DNA from: Mesorhizobium sp. M1E.F.Ca.ET.045.02.1.1
Lineage (GTDB): Bacteria; Pseudomonadota; Alphaproteobacteria; Rhizobiales; Rhizobiaceae
Length of the DNA stretch: 64,000 bases
Assembly: GCF_003952485.1 (NCBI RefSeq)
Contig: NZ_CP034447.1
Span: 868,001-932,000, forward strand
Direction of reading: 5' to 3'
Positions 50,109 through 59,221 of the stretch are shown here, one piece after another. Each line of letters opens with the position of its first letter. Position 1 is the stretch's first letter. A model generated the notes under the pieces. That model was not told where the DNA came from. It saw only the letters and a program-made list of their open reading frames with translations, and did no database searches. Both the position numbers and the translations under genes were made by a program.

Positions 50109-52313
50109 TCAGGAACCGGAGCCGAATTGTTGCTCCGCATAGCCGGCATTCACTTCCACCGCCGCTGCCGCCCGTTTGGCAACAAAATCATCCGCTCTAC
50201 GAGCTATCCGGCCATAGAAGTCCTGCAAGCCTGCCGGCAGGCTTGCAGCCTTGGCTTTGGCCGCCGCGATGATCTTTCGGCTGCCTGGCAAGCGCGATTG
50301 CAACGCCTCGACGAGCTTGCCGTGGAGAAGCCGCAATTCCGCAAAATCCGGCGACGACGCAACATTTTCATCGCCGACGACGGCACTGATTCTGGTCCTG
50401 GAGCTCTTTCCCTTGAGCTCCAGCGATCCCGCGTCGAGCAAGGCCCAGCCTGGCAGTGATCTTACTGTGTCGTCGGACGCGAGGATGTCGAAACTCACCG
50501 TCTTGCACGCTGTCTCGATACGCGCTGCTATGTTCACCGCGTCGCCAACGGCCGAATAGTTGAATCGCGACTCCGCACCCATGTTTCCGACGCAGGCGAC
50601 GCCGGTATGGATTCCGATACCGATGCGAACCGTCTGCCCGGCCCCGAATCCGAATGTATCGCTTTCGTTGAGGCGGGCAATCGTCTCGCGCATGGCCAAT
50701 GCCGCGCGAACGGCCTTGGCAGGATGGTCGGTGACATCGACCGGGGCATTCCAAAAGGCCATGATCGAATCGCCGATGAACTTGTCGAGTGTGCCTTCAT
50801 TGGCGGTGACATGACGGCTGAGCGCGTCGAGAAGCGTGTTCAGAAACCGCACGACAGCTGTGGGCGGCAGTCTTTCGCTGATCTCGGTGAAGTTTCGCAC
50901 ATCGACAAACATCACGGTCAGCTCGCGGTCGTCTCCGCCAAGACGAAGTGCGTTGCGCGTGTGCTCGATGCGGTAGAGAAGCGATGGCGACAAATATTGG
51001 CCGAAGGCCCGCCGGATCGCGCGCCGCTCCCGATCAGTCACCAGGAAGCGGAAAGAGGTTGTCGCGAAATGCGTGATCGTGCCCATGACGATCGGCGCAA
51101 ACGGGTCGAACAGCAGTCCCGCAAGCGAAAAGGCGAGCCATGATGCGACGAGCGCCAGGCCCGTGATCGCCAGGCCGCAGGCGAGCGCAATCGCGGGGCT
51201 TACGAAAATCGTGAGAATCACCAGAAGGATGCCCAGCATCGCGATCGACGCGATTTCCAGCCCGTTTGCCCAGTCGGGCCGCGACAGATAGTGGCCGGAC
51301 AGTACCTGTTCAACCATCTGCGCGTGGAGCGAGACGCCCGGCACGTTCTCACCGAGTGCCGTGACACGAATATCCTGAAGCCCGGCGGCGGAAGTGCCGA
51401 CAAACACGATGCTGCCGTCGATCGCGGCCTTTGTTTCAGGCGAGACGCCGTCGGGTGCGAGCACGTCCTTCGCCGAAACATACCGTTCCGCCCTGTCGGG
51501 ACTGACATAGAGCCAGAGTTCGCCGGCCGAGGTTACCGGGATAACGAAGTCGCCGATCTTGACGGAGGTCATTATGCCCTGCCGATCCGGCGCGCCGGCA
51601 ATGAGATAGGTGGAGGCGCCTTGCGCTACCCTCATGGCCTCGAGCGCAAGATCCGGATAAAGCTGCTCGCCATCAGTCAGAAAAAGTGGAGTTGCCCTCA
51701 CAACAGCGGTCGACCTGCCCGGATTGAGGCTGATATGCCCGATGCCGGCGGCATTGGCCTCAAGCTGCGGCCGCAGCGGTGTGGCTGCCTTGATATGGGG
51801 AGGAGCATCGACCGGGCTTTCGCCCGTAAAGGCGATGCCAGCCTTCATTCGCGGACGATAGTTCCCTTCGTTGGAGATGCCGTAACCCAGGATAACTGGT
51901 TTGCCGGCGATCGACCGGGCGAAGATCTCGTCGTTGTCGGGCAGGCGGTCGAGCACGGCAGGATCGATGCCTGGCACGTCGCGGACAACAGTGCGAGGCG
52001 ACAGACGATCAGGCTCGGCGAAAAGGATGTCGAATGCGATGGCTGCCGCACCAAGCTCCGTCAGTTTCTCGACCAGAGCCGCCATGCGATCCCTGGGCCA
52101 CGGCCACTGCCCGAACTGCTGCAATGAGGCCTCGTCGATGTCGACCACGCGGACGGGCATCGACTCGAAGTGGCGAGGTGCCAGCCTCTGATATTGGTCG
52201 AACGTCGCTTCGCGGGCCAGTCTCAACGGCTGCGGGTCGCGCGCCCGGACAATTGTAAGCGCCGCTACCAGCGACAAGCCCAGGATGACGCCGGCCAACT
52301 GGGCGCGTGTCAT
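50109..52313 (-). CDS. CHASE2-domain membrane-bound adenylate/guanylate cyclase
   Basis: About 734 residues. One N-terminal membrane helix (residues 5-22) precedes a periplasmic CHASE2 sensor (about residues 30-345, with VRVVDIDEASLQQFGQWPWP and FDILFAEPD). Then come two or three membrane helices (355-415) and a cytosolic cyclase with D471, D515, N594 and R598 all conserved. A 60-residue helical tail follows. ATG 52313 (MTRAQLAGV) is preferred; an open extension to 52,421 is Arg-rich and unlikely. The protein would convert a periplasmic signal into cyclic nucleotide. The FecR protein encoded next to it is a plausible periplasmic partner. Confidence 0.93.
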   Translation of the reverse strand: MTRAQLAGVILGLSLVAALTIVRARDPQPLRLAREATFDQYQRLAPRHFESMPVRVVDIDEASLQQFGQWPWPRDRMAALVEKLTELGAAAIAFDILFAEPDRLSPRTVVRDVPGIDPAVLDRLPDNDEIFARSIAGKPVILGYGISNEGNYRPRMKAGIAFTGESPVDAPPHIKAATPLRPQLEANAAGIGHISLNPGRSTAVVRATPLFLTDGEQLYPDLALEAMRVAQGASTYLIAGAPDRQGIMTSVKIGDFVIPVTSAGELWLYVSPDRAERYVSAKDVLAPDGVSPETKAAIDGSIVFVGTSAAGLQDIRVTALGENVPGVSLHAQMVEQVLSGHYLSRPDWANGLEIASIAMLGILLVILTIFVSPAIALACGLAITGLALVASWLAFSLAGLLFDPFAPIVMGTITHFATTSFRFLVTDRERRAIRRAFGQYLSPSLLYRIEHTRNALRLGGDDRELTVMFVDVRNFTEISERLPPTAVVRFLNTLLDALSRHVTANEGTLDKFIGDSIMAFWNAPVDVTDHPAKAVRAALAMRETIARLNESDTFGFGAGQTVRIGIGIHTGVACVGNMGAESRFNYSAVGDAVNIAARIETACKTVSFDILASDDTVRSLPGWALLDAGSLELKGKSSRTRISAVVGDENVASSPDFAELRLLHGKLVEALQSRLPGSRKIIAAAKAKAASLPAGLQDFYGRIARRADDFVAKRAAAAVEVNAGYAEQQFGSGS

Positions 52314-52514
52314 GACTTCTGCACCGGTTGCTGTGCTGCGTGTCCTTCCTGCATGGTCCCGCCCCGGGAGGTAGGTTTCGAGCCTCAAGGCTAGGCTGCA
52401 TTGTTCCCGGCGAATGTGCAATCACCAACCTTACCGCCCCAACGGAGTAGCGCAGTCCCAGCGCTGACGATTTTCCGCAGCCAGGAAGAACCGAGTAAAC
52501 ACTGGGGCTACGAA

Positions 52515-53741
52515 TCACTGCGTCGTCGCATCGCCCCTCAGTATCGTCTCCAGGTCGTCGGGCGGCGGTTTGTTCGTGTTCCCCTCAACCGCCGCAATGG
52601 GCGCGCTGACCGTCGTTGCCGCGGCGTTGCCGATCGTGTCGACTGTGCCGGCAACGACCAGGCCCAGCTCGTCGCCAAGGCCAACTTTCGAATCCGTCAG
52701 GGTTTGACCGGATGCCAGTTGCGCCCCCAGGAGCTGCACGATTTCAGGACTTTCGGCAAACTTGCTGTGGTTCAAACGATCCGCGGTCTTCACGTCAGTC
52801 AGATCCAGAGCTGTTATTCCGGCCGCCTGCAGCTTCGATTTGTACGGCTCCTTTGACGGATCGGCCTGCCCCACCCTATCGACATTGCCCGCGATCAGAC
52901 GCGAAACGGCAAGCGCCCGGTCGTCCCGCGAGACGGTGATGGTGAACTTCGGCTTTTTCGGTCCGAGCTCGGTCCACTGGCGGCCGAAGACATCCACGTC
53001 CAGATCGGGAGATGCCAGGATGACGTTCCTGATCTTGGGCGAAACGCGCCCGTCCTCCAACGCCATCTGCCTCAATGATTCCATCGCGAGCCAGGTGCCC
53101 ATAGAGTGCGCCATGACCGTGACGTCCGTCACGCCGCGGTCGTCAGCCAAGGCCTTCAACGTCCGCTCGAATGCGGTGCGTGAAAAATTGGTGCTTTCCT
53201 TGTCGTAGTTGTAGCCGAGAACACTGGCGCGCGACGGCCATGTGAAAAGGATCGGCACGACCTTTGCCCGCGAGTCATGCACGAACTGCGCGAAGCGAAA
53301 CACCGAATCCTCATACCTGTTGTTAAAGCCATGCACGAAGACGAGAACATGGCCGTTCGAATTATGAGAATGCAGCCATTTGTGAGCTTCGGGAATCGAC
53401 AGATTTTTCGCGGCAACGACGGCGAAATCCTTCCGGGGATCGGGCGGCAGCTTTTTCGGCCATTCGACCGTGCCGGGCGCACGGTTCGGCGGGATTGAGA
53501 TGGTGAGGTCGGTCAAGGAAAGTGCCGGGCTGCGCTCGCCCGTGAACAAGGTCGCCGGGTCGCCGGAAGGCTTGCGGCTGGTCGCAACCAGCATCGTCAC
53601 ATCCGAGGCCGCCGGCGAGACCAGGCTCGCGGGAATCGGCGTAAGAACGCCCTCGGGCTCTGTCGCGCACGCCGTCAGCGCAAGGAAGAGAGCCGATATA
53701 CTTCCTACGGCGTGCCTGCGTAACGGTCTAGACCGCGCCAT
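52515..53741 (-). CDS. Lipoprotein alpha/beta hydrolase (DUF900 type)
   Basis: A 408-residue predicted lipoprotein with a lipobox LTAC at residue 25. The DUF900-type alpha/beta hydrolase core includes VLVFVHGFNNRYEDSVFRF (oxyanion HG plus helix), FTWPSRA, and nucleophile Ser in AHSMGTWLAME. It would be anchored in the envelope facing the periplasm. It lies 60 bases downstream of the formylglycine-generating enzyme gene and could be the last gene of the sulfatase operon. The substrate, probably an ester or lipid, is unknown. Confidence 0.82.
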   Translation of the reverse strand: MARSRPLRRHAVGSISALFLALTACATEPEGVLTPIPASLVSPAASDVTMLVATSRKPSGDPATLFTGERSPALSLTDLTISIPPNRAPGTVEWPKKLPPDPRKDFAVVAAKNLSIPEAHKWLHSHNSNGHVLVFVHGFNNRYEDSVFRFAQFVHDSRAKVVPILFTWPSRASVLGYNYDKESTNFSRTAFERTLKALADDRGVTDVTVMAHSMGTWLAMESLRQMALEDGRVSPKIRNVILASPDLDVDVFGRQWTELGPKKPKFTITVSRDDRALAVSRLIAGNVDRVGQADPSKEPYKSKLQAAGITALDLTDVKTADRLNHSKFAESPEIVQLLGAQLASGQTLTDSKVGLGDELGLVVAGTVDTIGNAAATTVSAPIAAVEGNTNKPPPDDLETILRGDATTQ

Positions 53742-53801
53742 TGCTTACCCTTTGTGGATGCCTTCACGCGCTGACATCGGCCGAGCACAAGCACGCTCCC
53801 C

Positions 53802-54761
53802 TCACGACGAACGCGCGATGCAACGAAAGCCAAGGTGACAGGTGGACGTATCCACGGGCTGCGCCATGCGAGCGGCCGGGCGGTAACGCCGGCAGTAGCT
53901 GGGGGCACACAGGAAGGACCCGCCCTTGGTGACCTTGCGTGGAATTTTGATGTCGGGCGTCAGCGGGTCGTAGCTCGCCTCGCGCTCGCCGCCGCGCGGA
54001 TTGGTTATCGTGCAGCATGGGCTCTCGATTCGGCGGTGCTCCTGGTACCAGTCGACAGTCCACTGCCAGACATTGCCGGCCATGTCATAGAGGCCATAAC
54101 CGTTTGCCGGAAACGAGGCGACGGGCGCGGTCCATTCGTAGCCGTCCTCGCAATCGTTGCGGAATGGAAACTCGCCCTGATAGGTGTTGGCCATATGCTG
54201 GCCGCCGGGGGTCAGTTCGTCGCCCCATACGAATTCGGCGCCCTCCAACCCGCCGCGCGCGGCGAACTCCCATTCGGCCTCGGTCGGCAGCGCCTTTCCG
54301 GCCCAGTTCGCGTAGGCTTCCGCGTCCTCATAGGCAATGTGCACGACAGGATGGCTTTCGAGCCCCTTGAGGCCGCTGGCGGGCCCGCGCGGATGCCTCC
54401 AGTTCGCGCCCCGGACGTAAGCCCACCAGTTGTAATGATTGCTGCGATCGATGCCGCGTGGAGGCCTGACGAACAGGGCTGAAGCCGGAGCCAATGAATC
54501 GACGCTGGCTCCGGGATAGTCAGCCGCATTTGCCGGGCGCTCGGCCAGCGTAGCGTAGCCGGTCGCCTCGACGAAGCGCCTGAACTCGGCGTTTGTGACC
54601 GTCGTGCGATCCATCCAGAAGCCGCCGACGACGACGCGGTGCGCCGGCGCCTCTTCCGGATAGTGGCCGTTCGAGCCCATCAGGAACTCGCCGCCGGGGA
54701 TCCAGAGCATATCGCCATGCGACGAGGCTGCCGGCTTTGCGGCAAGTCGTGCCTCAGTCAT
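53802..54761 (-). CDS. Formylglycine-generating enzyme (sulfatase maturase, SUMF1 family)
   Basis: A 319-residue aerobic maturase that oxidises the active-site Cys of sulfatases to formylglycine. The hallmark KGGSFLCAPSYCRRYRPAAR carries the two catalytic Cys residues. The N-terminal GGEFLMGS, VTNAEF and WEFAARGG blocks fit the family. No signal peptide is visible. It is encoded 38 bases downstream of a Cys-type sulfatase, its obvious client. The enzyme needs oxygen and copper in characterised members. Confidence 0.93.
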   Translation of the reverse strand: MTEARLAAKPAASSHGDMLWIPGGEFLMGSNGHYPEEAPAHRVVVGGFWMDRTTVTNAEFRRFVEATGYATLAERPANAADYPGASVDSLAPASALFVRPPRGIDRSNHYNWWAYVRGANWRHPRGPASGLKGLESHPVVHIAYEDAEAYANWAGKALPTEAEWEFAARGGLEGAEFVWGDELTPGGQHMANTYQGEFPFRNDCEDGYEWTAPVASFPANGYGLYDMAGNVWQWTVDWYQEHRRIESPCCTITNPRGGEREASYDPLTPDIKIPRKVTKGGSFLCAPSYCRRYRPAARMAQPVDTSTCHLGFRCIARSS

Positions 54762-54799
54762 CGGGCGGCCTCGTCTGAACGGCAGAACTCATCTGCCTT

Positions 54800-56305
54800 T
54801 CAATCTCCCGCGGCAAACATATCTTCCGGGCTTGGCGTCACCAACGGTGTGAAGTACGTCAACCGCACGGCTTCCATCAGCAACAGCGGAGGCTTCATCT
54901 GGGTTGCGAGTTCCGTAATCCTTGCCTGCAACTCCTTGACTTTATCCGGATTTTTGTCGGCCAGATTGGTCGCTTCCGATTTGTCCTGCGCCAAATTGAA
55001 AAGCTCTATCTTTTGCGGCAACGCTGCTGCCCATACCAATTTCCAATCGCCCTCACGCACCGCGCCGGCCATCGGATCAACGTTGTAGACAATCTCAGTG
55101 CGCGGCGAAGGTTTGCCCTCGCTGATGGCCGGCCACATATCCATGCCGTCCAGCGGTTTGTCCTTGCCAGGCTTGGCACCGGCTAGCCCGGACAGCGTTG
55201 GCAACATGTCAACGACGTGCATAAGGCCATTGAAGACACCAGGCTTGATCTTGCCGGGCCAGTTCATGAAGGCAACCGAGCGGGTGCCCCCTTCATAGAT
55301 AGTGCCTTTGCCGTCACGATAGGGGCCGTTATCCGCAGGCAGCTTGCCGTTTACCTTCGTGTCCCCCGTAAACATCGAGTTGACGACGCCGCCATTGTCG
55401 CTCATGAAAACGATAAGAGTGTTGTCGCGAATCCTCTTCTTCTCGAGGGCGGCCACGACGTTTCCCACCTCGTCATCGATCACGGAGATCATGGCGGCAT
55501 AGGCTCTCCGGTTCTCGTCCGGGATATTCTTGTACCGGTCGAGATACTCCTTCGGAGCCTGGAAGGGCGTGTGGGGCGCGGTGAAGGCGAGGTAGAGAAA
55601 GAGGGGCTTTTTCTGATCGTGCGTGTTGATGACCCGGACGGCCTCCCGACCGAACAGGATGTTGTCGAAGCCCTGCTCCTTGATCGGCTTGTTGTTTCGG
55701 TACCAGTCCGCGATCCCGTGCGAAGCATGTTTGAAATGATCGATCTCGCCGACGGTTGCCCCGTAGAATGAATCAAATCCACGTTGTTTCGGCCAATAAT
55801 CCGTCTTGGCATGGCCAAGATGCCATTTACCGCTCATCGCCGTTCGATAACCGGCATCTTTGAGGACTTGCGGAAGAAGGGTTTCGTCAAGCGGAAGGCC
55901 ATAGGTCCCCGCAGCAGGGACAACGCCAACCTGCATACCATAGCGTAGCGGATAGCGGCCGGTCATCAGGGCGCAACGCGTTGGTGTGCACATCGGCTGC
56001 ACGTAATATTCCTCGAGCTTCGCCCCTTCTGCTGCAAGCTTGTCGATGTTGGGCGTCTTGATGTCCGAGCCATGGTAGCCGACATCTTTCCAGCCCTGAT
56101 CGTCCGTGACGATGAAGACGATGTTGGGTCGCGATGGCTCGGCCGCCACGGCCTGAACACCGGCAAGGCCGGCAAGCGCTCCTGAGAGGCCGGCAGGAAC
56201 GGCAAATCGCGAAACGGCAGCCGCCGTGCCGGCCATCAATGCGTCGCGCCGCGTGATTTTGTTGCTTGTGCCGGCTTCAGCCGGGAAGTCTCGATCGATA
56301 CTCAT
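54800..56305 (-). CDS. Tat-exported arylsulfatase (Cys type)
   Basis: A 501-residue sulfatase with an N-terminal twin-arginine signal (ITRRDALMAGTAAAV). The active-site motif is CTPTR at residues 106-110, where C106 would become formylglycine, inside MCTPTRCALMTGRYP. Calcium ligands appear in VTDDQGW and MSDNGG. As a Tat substrate it should mature in the cytosol, where the neighbouring maturase can act, and then work in the periplasm on sulfate esters. Paired with an outer-membrane protein gene upstream and an AraC regulator, it looks like a sulfate-ester scavenging locus. Confidence 0.94.
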   Translation of the reverse strand: MSIDRDFPAEAGTSNKITRRDALMAGTAAAVSRFAVPAGLSGALAGLAGVQAVAAEPSRPNIVFIVTDDQGWKDVGYHGSDIKTPNIDKLAAEGAKLEEYYVQPMCTPTRCALMTGRYPLRYGMQVGVVPAAGTYGLPLDETLLPQVLKDAGYRTAMSGKWHLGHAKTDYWPKQRGFDSFYGATVGEIDHFKHASHGIADWYRNNKPIKEQGFDNILFGREAVRVINTHDQKKPLFLYLAFTAPHTPFQAPKEYLDRYKNIPDENRRAYAAMISVIDDEVGNVVAALEKKRIRDNTLIVFMSDNGGVVNSMFTGDTKVNGKLPADNGPYRDGKGTIYEGGTRSVAFMNWPGKIKPGVFNGLMHVVDMLPTLSGLAGAKPGKDKPLDGMDMWPAISEGKPSPRTEIVYNVDPMAGAVREGDWKLVWAAALPQKIELFNLAQDKSEATNLADKNPDKVKELQARITELATQMKPPLLLMEAVRLTYFTPLVTPSPEDMFAAGD

Positions 56306-56510
56306 ACTCTCCGCCCTTCTCCCCTTTGGGTAAATGCTTTTGGGGTATCAACGTCACTCCTCCCTGAAGGCCGAAGCTTTCAGGACCTGTGTTTCTGTTT
56401 TCCGACCAGTAAGCACACCGGTGTCGGACAGCAGCCGATGGCCTCTCTGCCATCACTTGGCAGTCCAGCTAAACGCAAGCGCCACGAACCAACCACTCCG
56501 TCTCAATCCT

Positions 56511-57307
56511 TTATTGGACCGAGAATTTATACGTGAAACCCAGCATCGGTCCCTGCTGGGTGAGTTTATTCACGAAACCGTCGTGACTATAATTGTCGTG
56601 CACGGCCCGATAGCCGATAAACATCGACGTCTTTTCGTTGAATTGATAACCGGCGCCACCCATTACGTCCCACATGGACTTGGACCCCGCGCCGAAACCA
56701 CCGACCAGGCCCCAGCCGGCAAGGTAGATTCCGTTACCGACATCGGCCTTGAATTTGGCGCCGATCACCGGATCGACCCATGTATCGCCGTCGCTCGCCG
56801 AAGTGCCGTCAAGCGCGCCGCCGTGGAATTCGAAACGGTTGTCGGCCGACCAGAGGCGCGCGCCGGCCACCAGATCGAAATTGGTCCCGTCCTGATAGTA
56901 CAGGCTGTAACCGCCAAGCGCCGTCCCCATGAAAGTGCTCACCGTCGCATCGATGTTTGAAGCGAGGATTCCCCGGGGGTGTCTATGTCGGCGTTGAGCC
57001 TGGCGTAGACTATGTCCGTGCTGATGGTGAAACGCCCGTTGCGGGCTTCCGTAATCCCCATGAAGCCGAATTTGAGATGCTGCAGCACATCGCTGAAGCT
57101 CACATCGACATCCTGAGGCGGGAATCCGAAGAGGCCGCTTTCGCCGTTGATTCCCGATGCCCACAGATACGGGGCGACAGTAACAGTCCAGCCTTCATCC
57201 TGTTGCTGCTTGGTCGCGTCTGCCGCAAACGCACTGGCCGCACAAAGTAGAGACACCGCTGCCGTTCCCAAGGCGGCGGAACGAAATTTGTTCATGAGAG
57301 TCCCCAT
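56511..57307 (-). pseudogene. Outer-membrane beta-barrel protein gene with a frameshift
   Basis: ATG 57307 has a strong GGGAGG ribosome-binding site. The signal peptide (ALGTAAVSLLCAASAFAADA) and beta-barrel N-terminal half (TVTVAPYLWASGINGES, DVSFSDVLQHLKFGFMG) run to ADIDTPGESS. The matching continuation ILASNIDATVS lies in another frame, out to FTYKFSVQ at 56,511. The break is at a C5G4 run on the minus strand (about 56,970); one extra C would join the halves. It is either a real inactivating slip, phase variation in a short homopolymer, or a sequencing error. Joined, the protein of about 265 residues would be a normal barrel of the sulfatase locus. Confidence 0.75.
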
Positions 57308-57526
57308 CTTTCCTCCCTGTAGCCCACTTGCTGGTGGCGAAGACACCGCTGTGAACTATGCACCGAGTCATATTCGATACGGCATCGGAGACTAGATGAA
57401 ATCTCGCTTTGCGCTAGGTCAATTCGGCGGCCATGCAGCGGAACTTGACGGATCAACATATCAACGTCTTGCGCCATTCGCTCCTCCGGTCCCGGCGCTG
57501 CACGATAATCATGGCAAAGACGCTCG

Positions 57527-58660
57527 ATGTTCTCGGCGAACCCGTCTGAACCATATCTATTTCGTCCACAGTCCCCACCAGCCGTGCGTCGGCCATATTT
57601 TGCGCCGATTGATCTCGCGCAATTCGAATTTAAGGTACACCTAATACAACCGTCCCGCTATCCACTTTGCGCAAAGGACGTATTTTTGACCGCCTGGCCT
57701 TCATCGCCTTCGTACAGGGACGTGCTGCTTGGCCCTGACGACCTGACCAGCGCCGCCTCCGGTCTGCCCGTGAAGGTCGACAGGCTTTCGACCGGCTGGC
57801 TTCCCTCGCGCATCCGGCAAATCCAGTCCCCCGGCAAGTGGGCGCTCGACCTGCCCGAATTCAATTGCGCCTTCCGCGCCAATGGCGGTTTCGATCCAGG
57901 CTCCGTGGCGTTAGTGGCCATCGAGCGGGCCTGTGGGTCGACGATATGCGGCATCCCGCTCGAAGACGACTTGGTCCTGGCAATCCCTGCCGGCACGAGC
58001 GTGACGGCAACGGTCCGGCCCGGCCTCACCTACGCAGTCGCCATTGTCCCGACCTCGACCTGGATGGAAATCCAGTCGGTTGCCGCGGGAATGGTCCTCG
58101 AACAGATCAGCGATCGCCCTACGACAGTTCGGCTCACCGCCGGCGAAGCGCAAACAATCCGAAGCCAGATGAAGTCGATGGCAGACCACCTTGCGACACT
58201 TGCAAGCGATTCGGTTCTGCCAAAGCAACCGCCAGATGCATTCGTGGAATACCTGGGAGTGGTGGCTGACGCCTTCGCGGGCGCAGATAGTCGTGAGACC
58301 GGGACAGCCGGTTCCGCGAGTCATCATTTTAGACAAGCATCGGCAGCCGAGGATTTCATTCGCACGCACATCCGGGAAGACATACCCATTGTTCGACTGT
58401 GCAAGGAAATCGGCGTCAGCCGGCGACAGCTCGAGTACGCCTTTCGCACCACATTCGCTGTAACTCCGCTCGAATTCATCAGAGCGCTCCGCCTCAACGA
58501 AGCCAGACGGCTCCTTACCACTGCCCGTGCAAACGGCTTGAGCGTTACAACGATCGCAATGGATGTGGGGGTCAACCATTTGGGCCGCTTCGCCGCCAAC
58601 TATCGCCTGTTCTTCGGTGAGTCTCCCAAGGAAACACTCCAGCGCGCCGGAAGATCGTGA
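57527..58660 (+). CDS. AraC-family transcriptional regulator
   Basis: A 377-residue regulator with a C-terminal double helix-turn-helix (about residues 270-370: VRLCKEIGVSRRQLEYAFRT and TTIAMDVGVNHLGRFAANYR, FFGESP). The N-terminal 260 residues form a ligand or dimerisation region of the AraC-binding-like type. Divergent from the outer-membrane protein and sulfatase genes, with 219 bases between, so these are its likely targets. The inducer might be a sulfated or aromatic compound, but this is inference. Confidence 0.88.
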   Translation: MFSANPSEPYLFRPQSPPAVRRPYFAPIDLAQFEFKVHLIQPSRYPLCAKDVFLTAWPSSPSYRDVLLGPDDLTSAASGLPVKVDRLSTGWLPSRIRQIQSPGKWALDLPEFNCAFRANGGFDPGSVALVAIERACGSTICGIPLEDDLVLAIPAGTSVTATVRPGLTYAVAIVPTSTWMEIQSVAAGMVLEQISDRPTTVRLTAGEAQTIRSQMKSMADHLATLASDSVLPKQPPDAFVEYLGVVADAFAGADSRETGTAGSASHHFRQASAAEDFIRTHIREDIPIVRLCKEIGVSRRQLEYAFRTTFAVTPLEFIRALRLNEARRLLTTARANGLSVTTIAMDVGVNHLGRFAANYRLFFGESPKETLQRAGRS

Positions 58661-58737
58661 CCAGGGCACAGTGCAGTCCTCGAAATTGCGCCCCCGTCAT
58701 CGATGGAATTTGCGCAATCCGGATAGAAGTCGCATCA

Positions 58738-58897
58738 TCAAATTAGTATATTCTAAAATAGTAAATGCATTGCCCCTGGCCCGCTGGGCCAGAGAACAAG
58801 CCCGGTTTCGGGTTCGGCTCTGGGTTGCGTCGGACGCATGGTTGCATCGGACGCGAATCCAAACGCACGGAGTGGTGAGTTTCTGGGAGGACGCAAA
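58738..58897 (+). promoter_or_regulatory. AT-rich upstream region with hairpin and direct repeats before the small secreted protein
   Basis: An AT-rich stretch (AATTAGTATATTCTAAAA, 58,741-58,758) stands out in GC-rich DNA and probably contains the promoter. It is followed by a perfect 7-base stem CTGGCCC-gct-GGGCCAG and by a direct repeat GTTGCGTCGGACGC / GTTGCATCGGACGC at 58,824 and 58,841. The gene's GGGAGG ribosome-binding site ends the region. Confidence 0.4.
58824..58854 (+). repeat. Two 14-base direct repeats, 17-base period
   Basis: GTTGCGTCGGACGC (58,824-58,837) and GTTGCATCGGACGC (58,841-58,854) differ at one base. They lie in the leader of the small secreted protein gene and could be a regulator site or a replication slip. 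Confidence 0.5.
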
Positions 58898-59221
58898 ATG
58901 ACAAGATTTAGCTTGAGATTGACCGGCGCCGCCGGAATCGTCATCGCCTTGATGTTTGGAGGGCTTGTCGACGCCGTTACGCCCTTCGCCCCTTTCGTCG
59001 GCGACGCACAGGCGCGAGTTGGTCGCCCACTCACGCCAGGCAGTGTAGCAGGGGTTGCGAGGCGGACCACACGCCGAACGATCCGCCGTTCGACTGTCTA
59101 CGTGAGCAGGCTGCCGGCGGCGTGTGTGAAGACTTCGATCAACGGCACCGTGCTCTGGCACTGCGGCAGCAGCTACTATCAGCCCTACCAAGGGCGCTAT
59201 GTCATCGTCTATATACATTGA
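58898..59221 (+). CDS. Small secreted protein of unknown function
   Basis: A 107-residue protein. ATG 58898 is backed by GGGAGG ten bases upstream. A hydrophobic signal segment (LTGAAGIVIALMFGGLVDAV) is followed by a basic region (VARRTTRRTIRRSTVYVSR) and a C-terminal CVKTSINGTVLWHCGSSYYQ with YQGRYVIVYIH at the end. The two Cys may form a disulfide in the periplasm. Similar short YYQPY-type proteins are familiar from rhizobial genomes without known role. Its stop codon abuts the start of the MscS gene (TGAATG), so the two are co-translated. Confidence 0.7.
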   Translation: MTRFSLRLTGAAGIVIALMFGGLVDAVTPFAPFVGDAQARVGRPLTPGSVAGVARRTTRRTIRRSTVYVSRLPAACVKTSINGTVLWHCGSSYYQPYQGRYVIVYIH

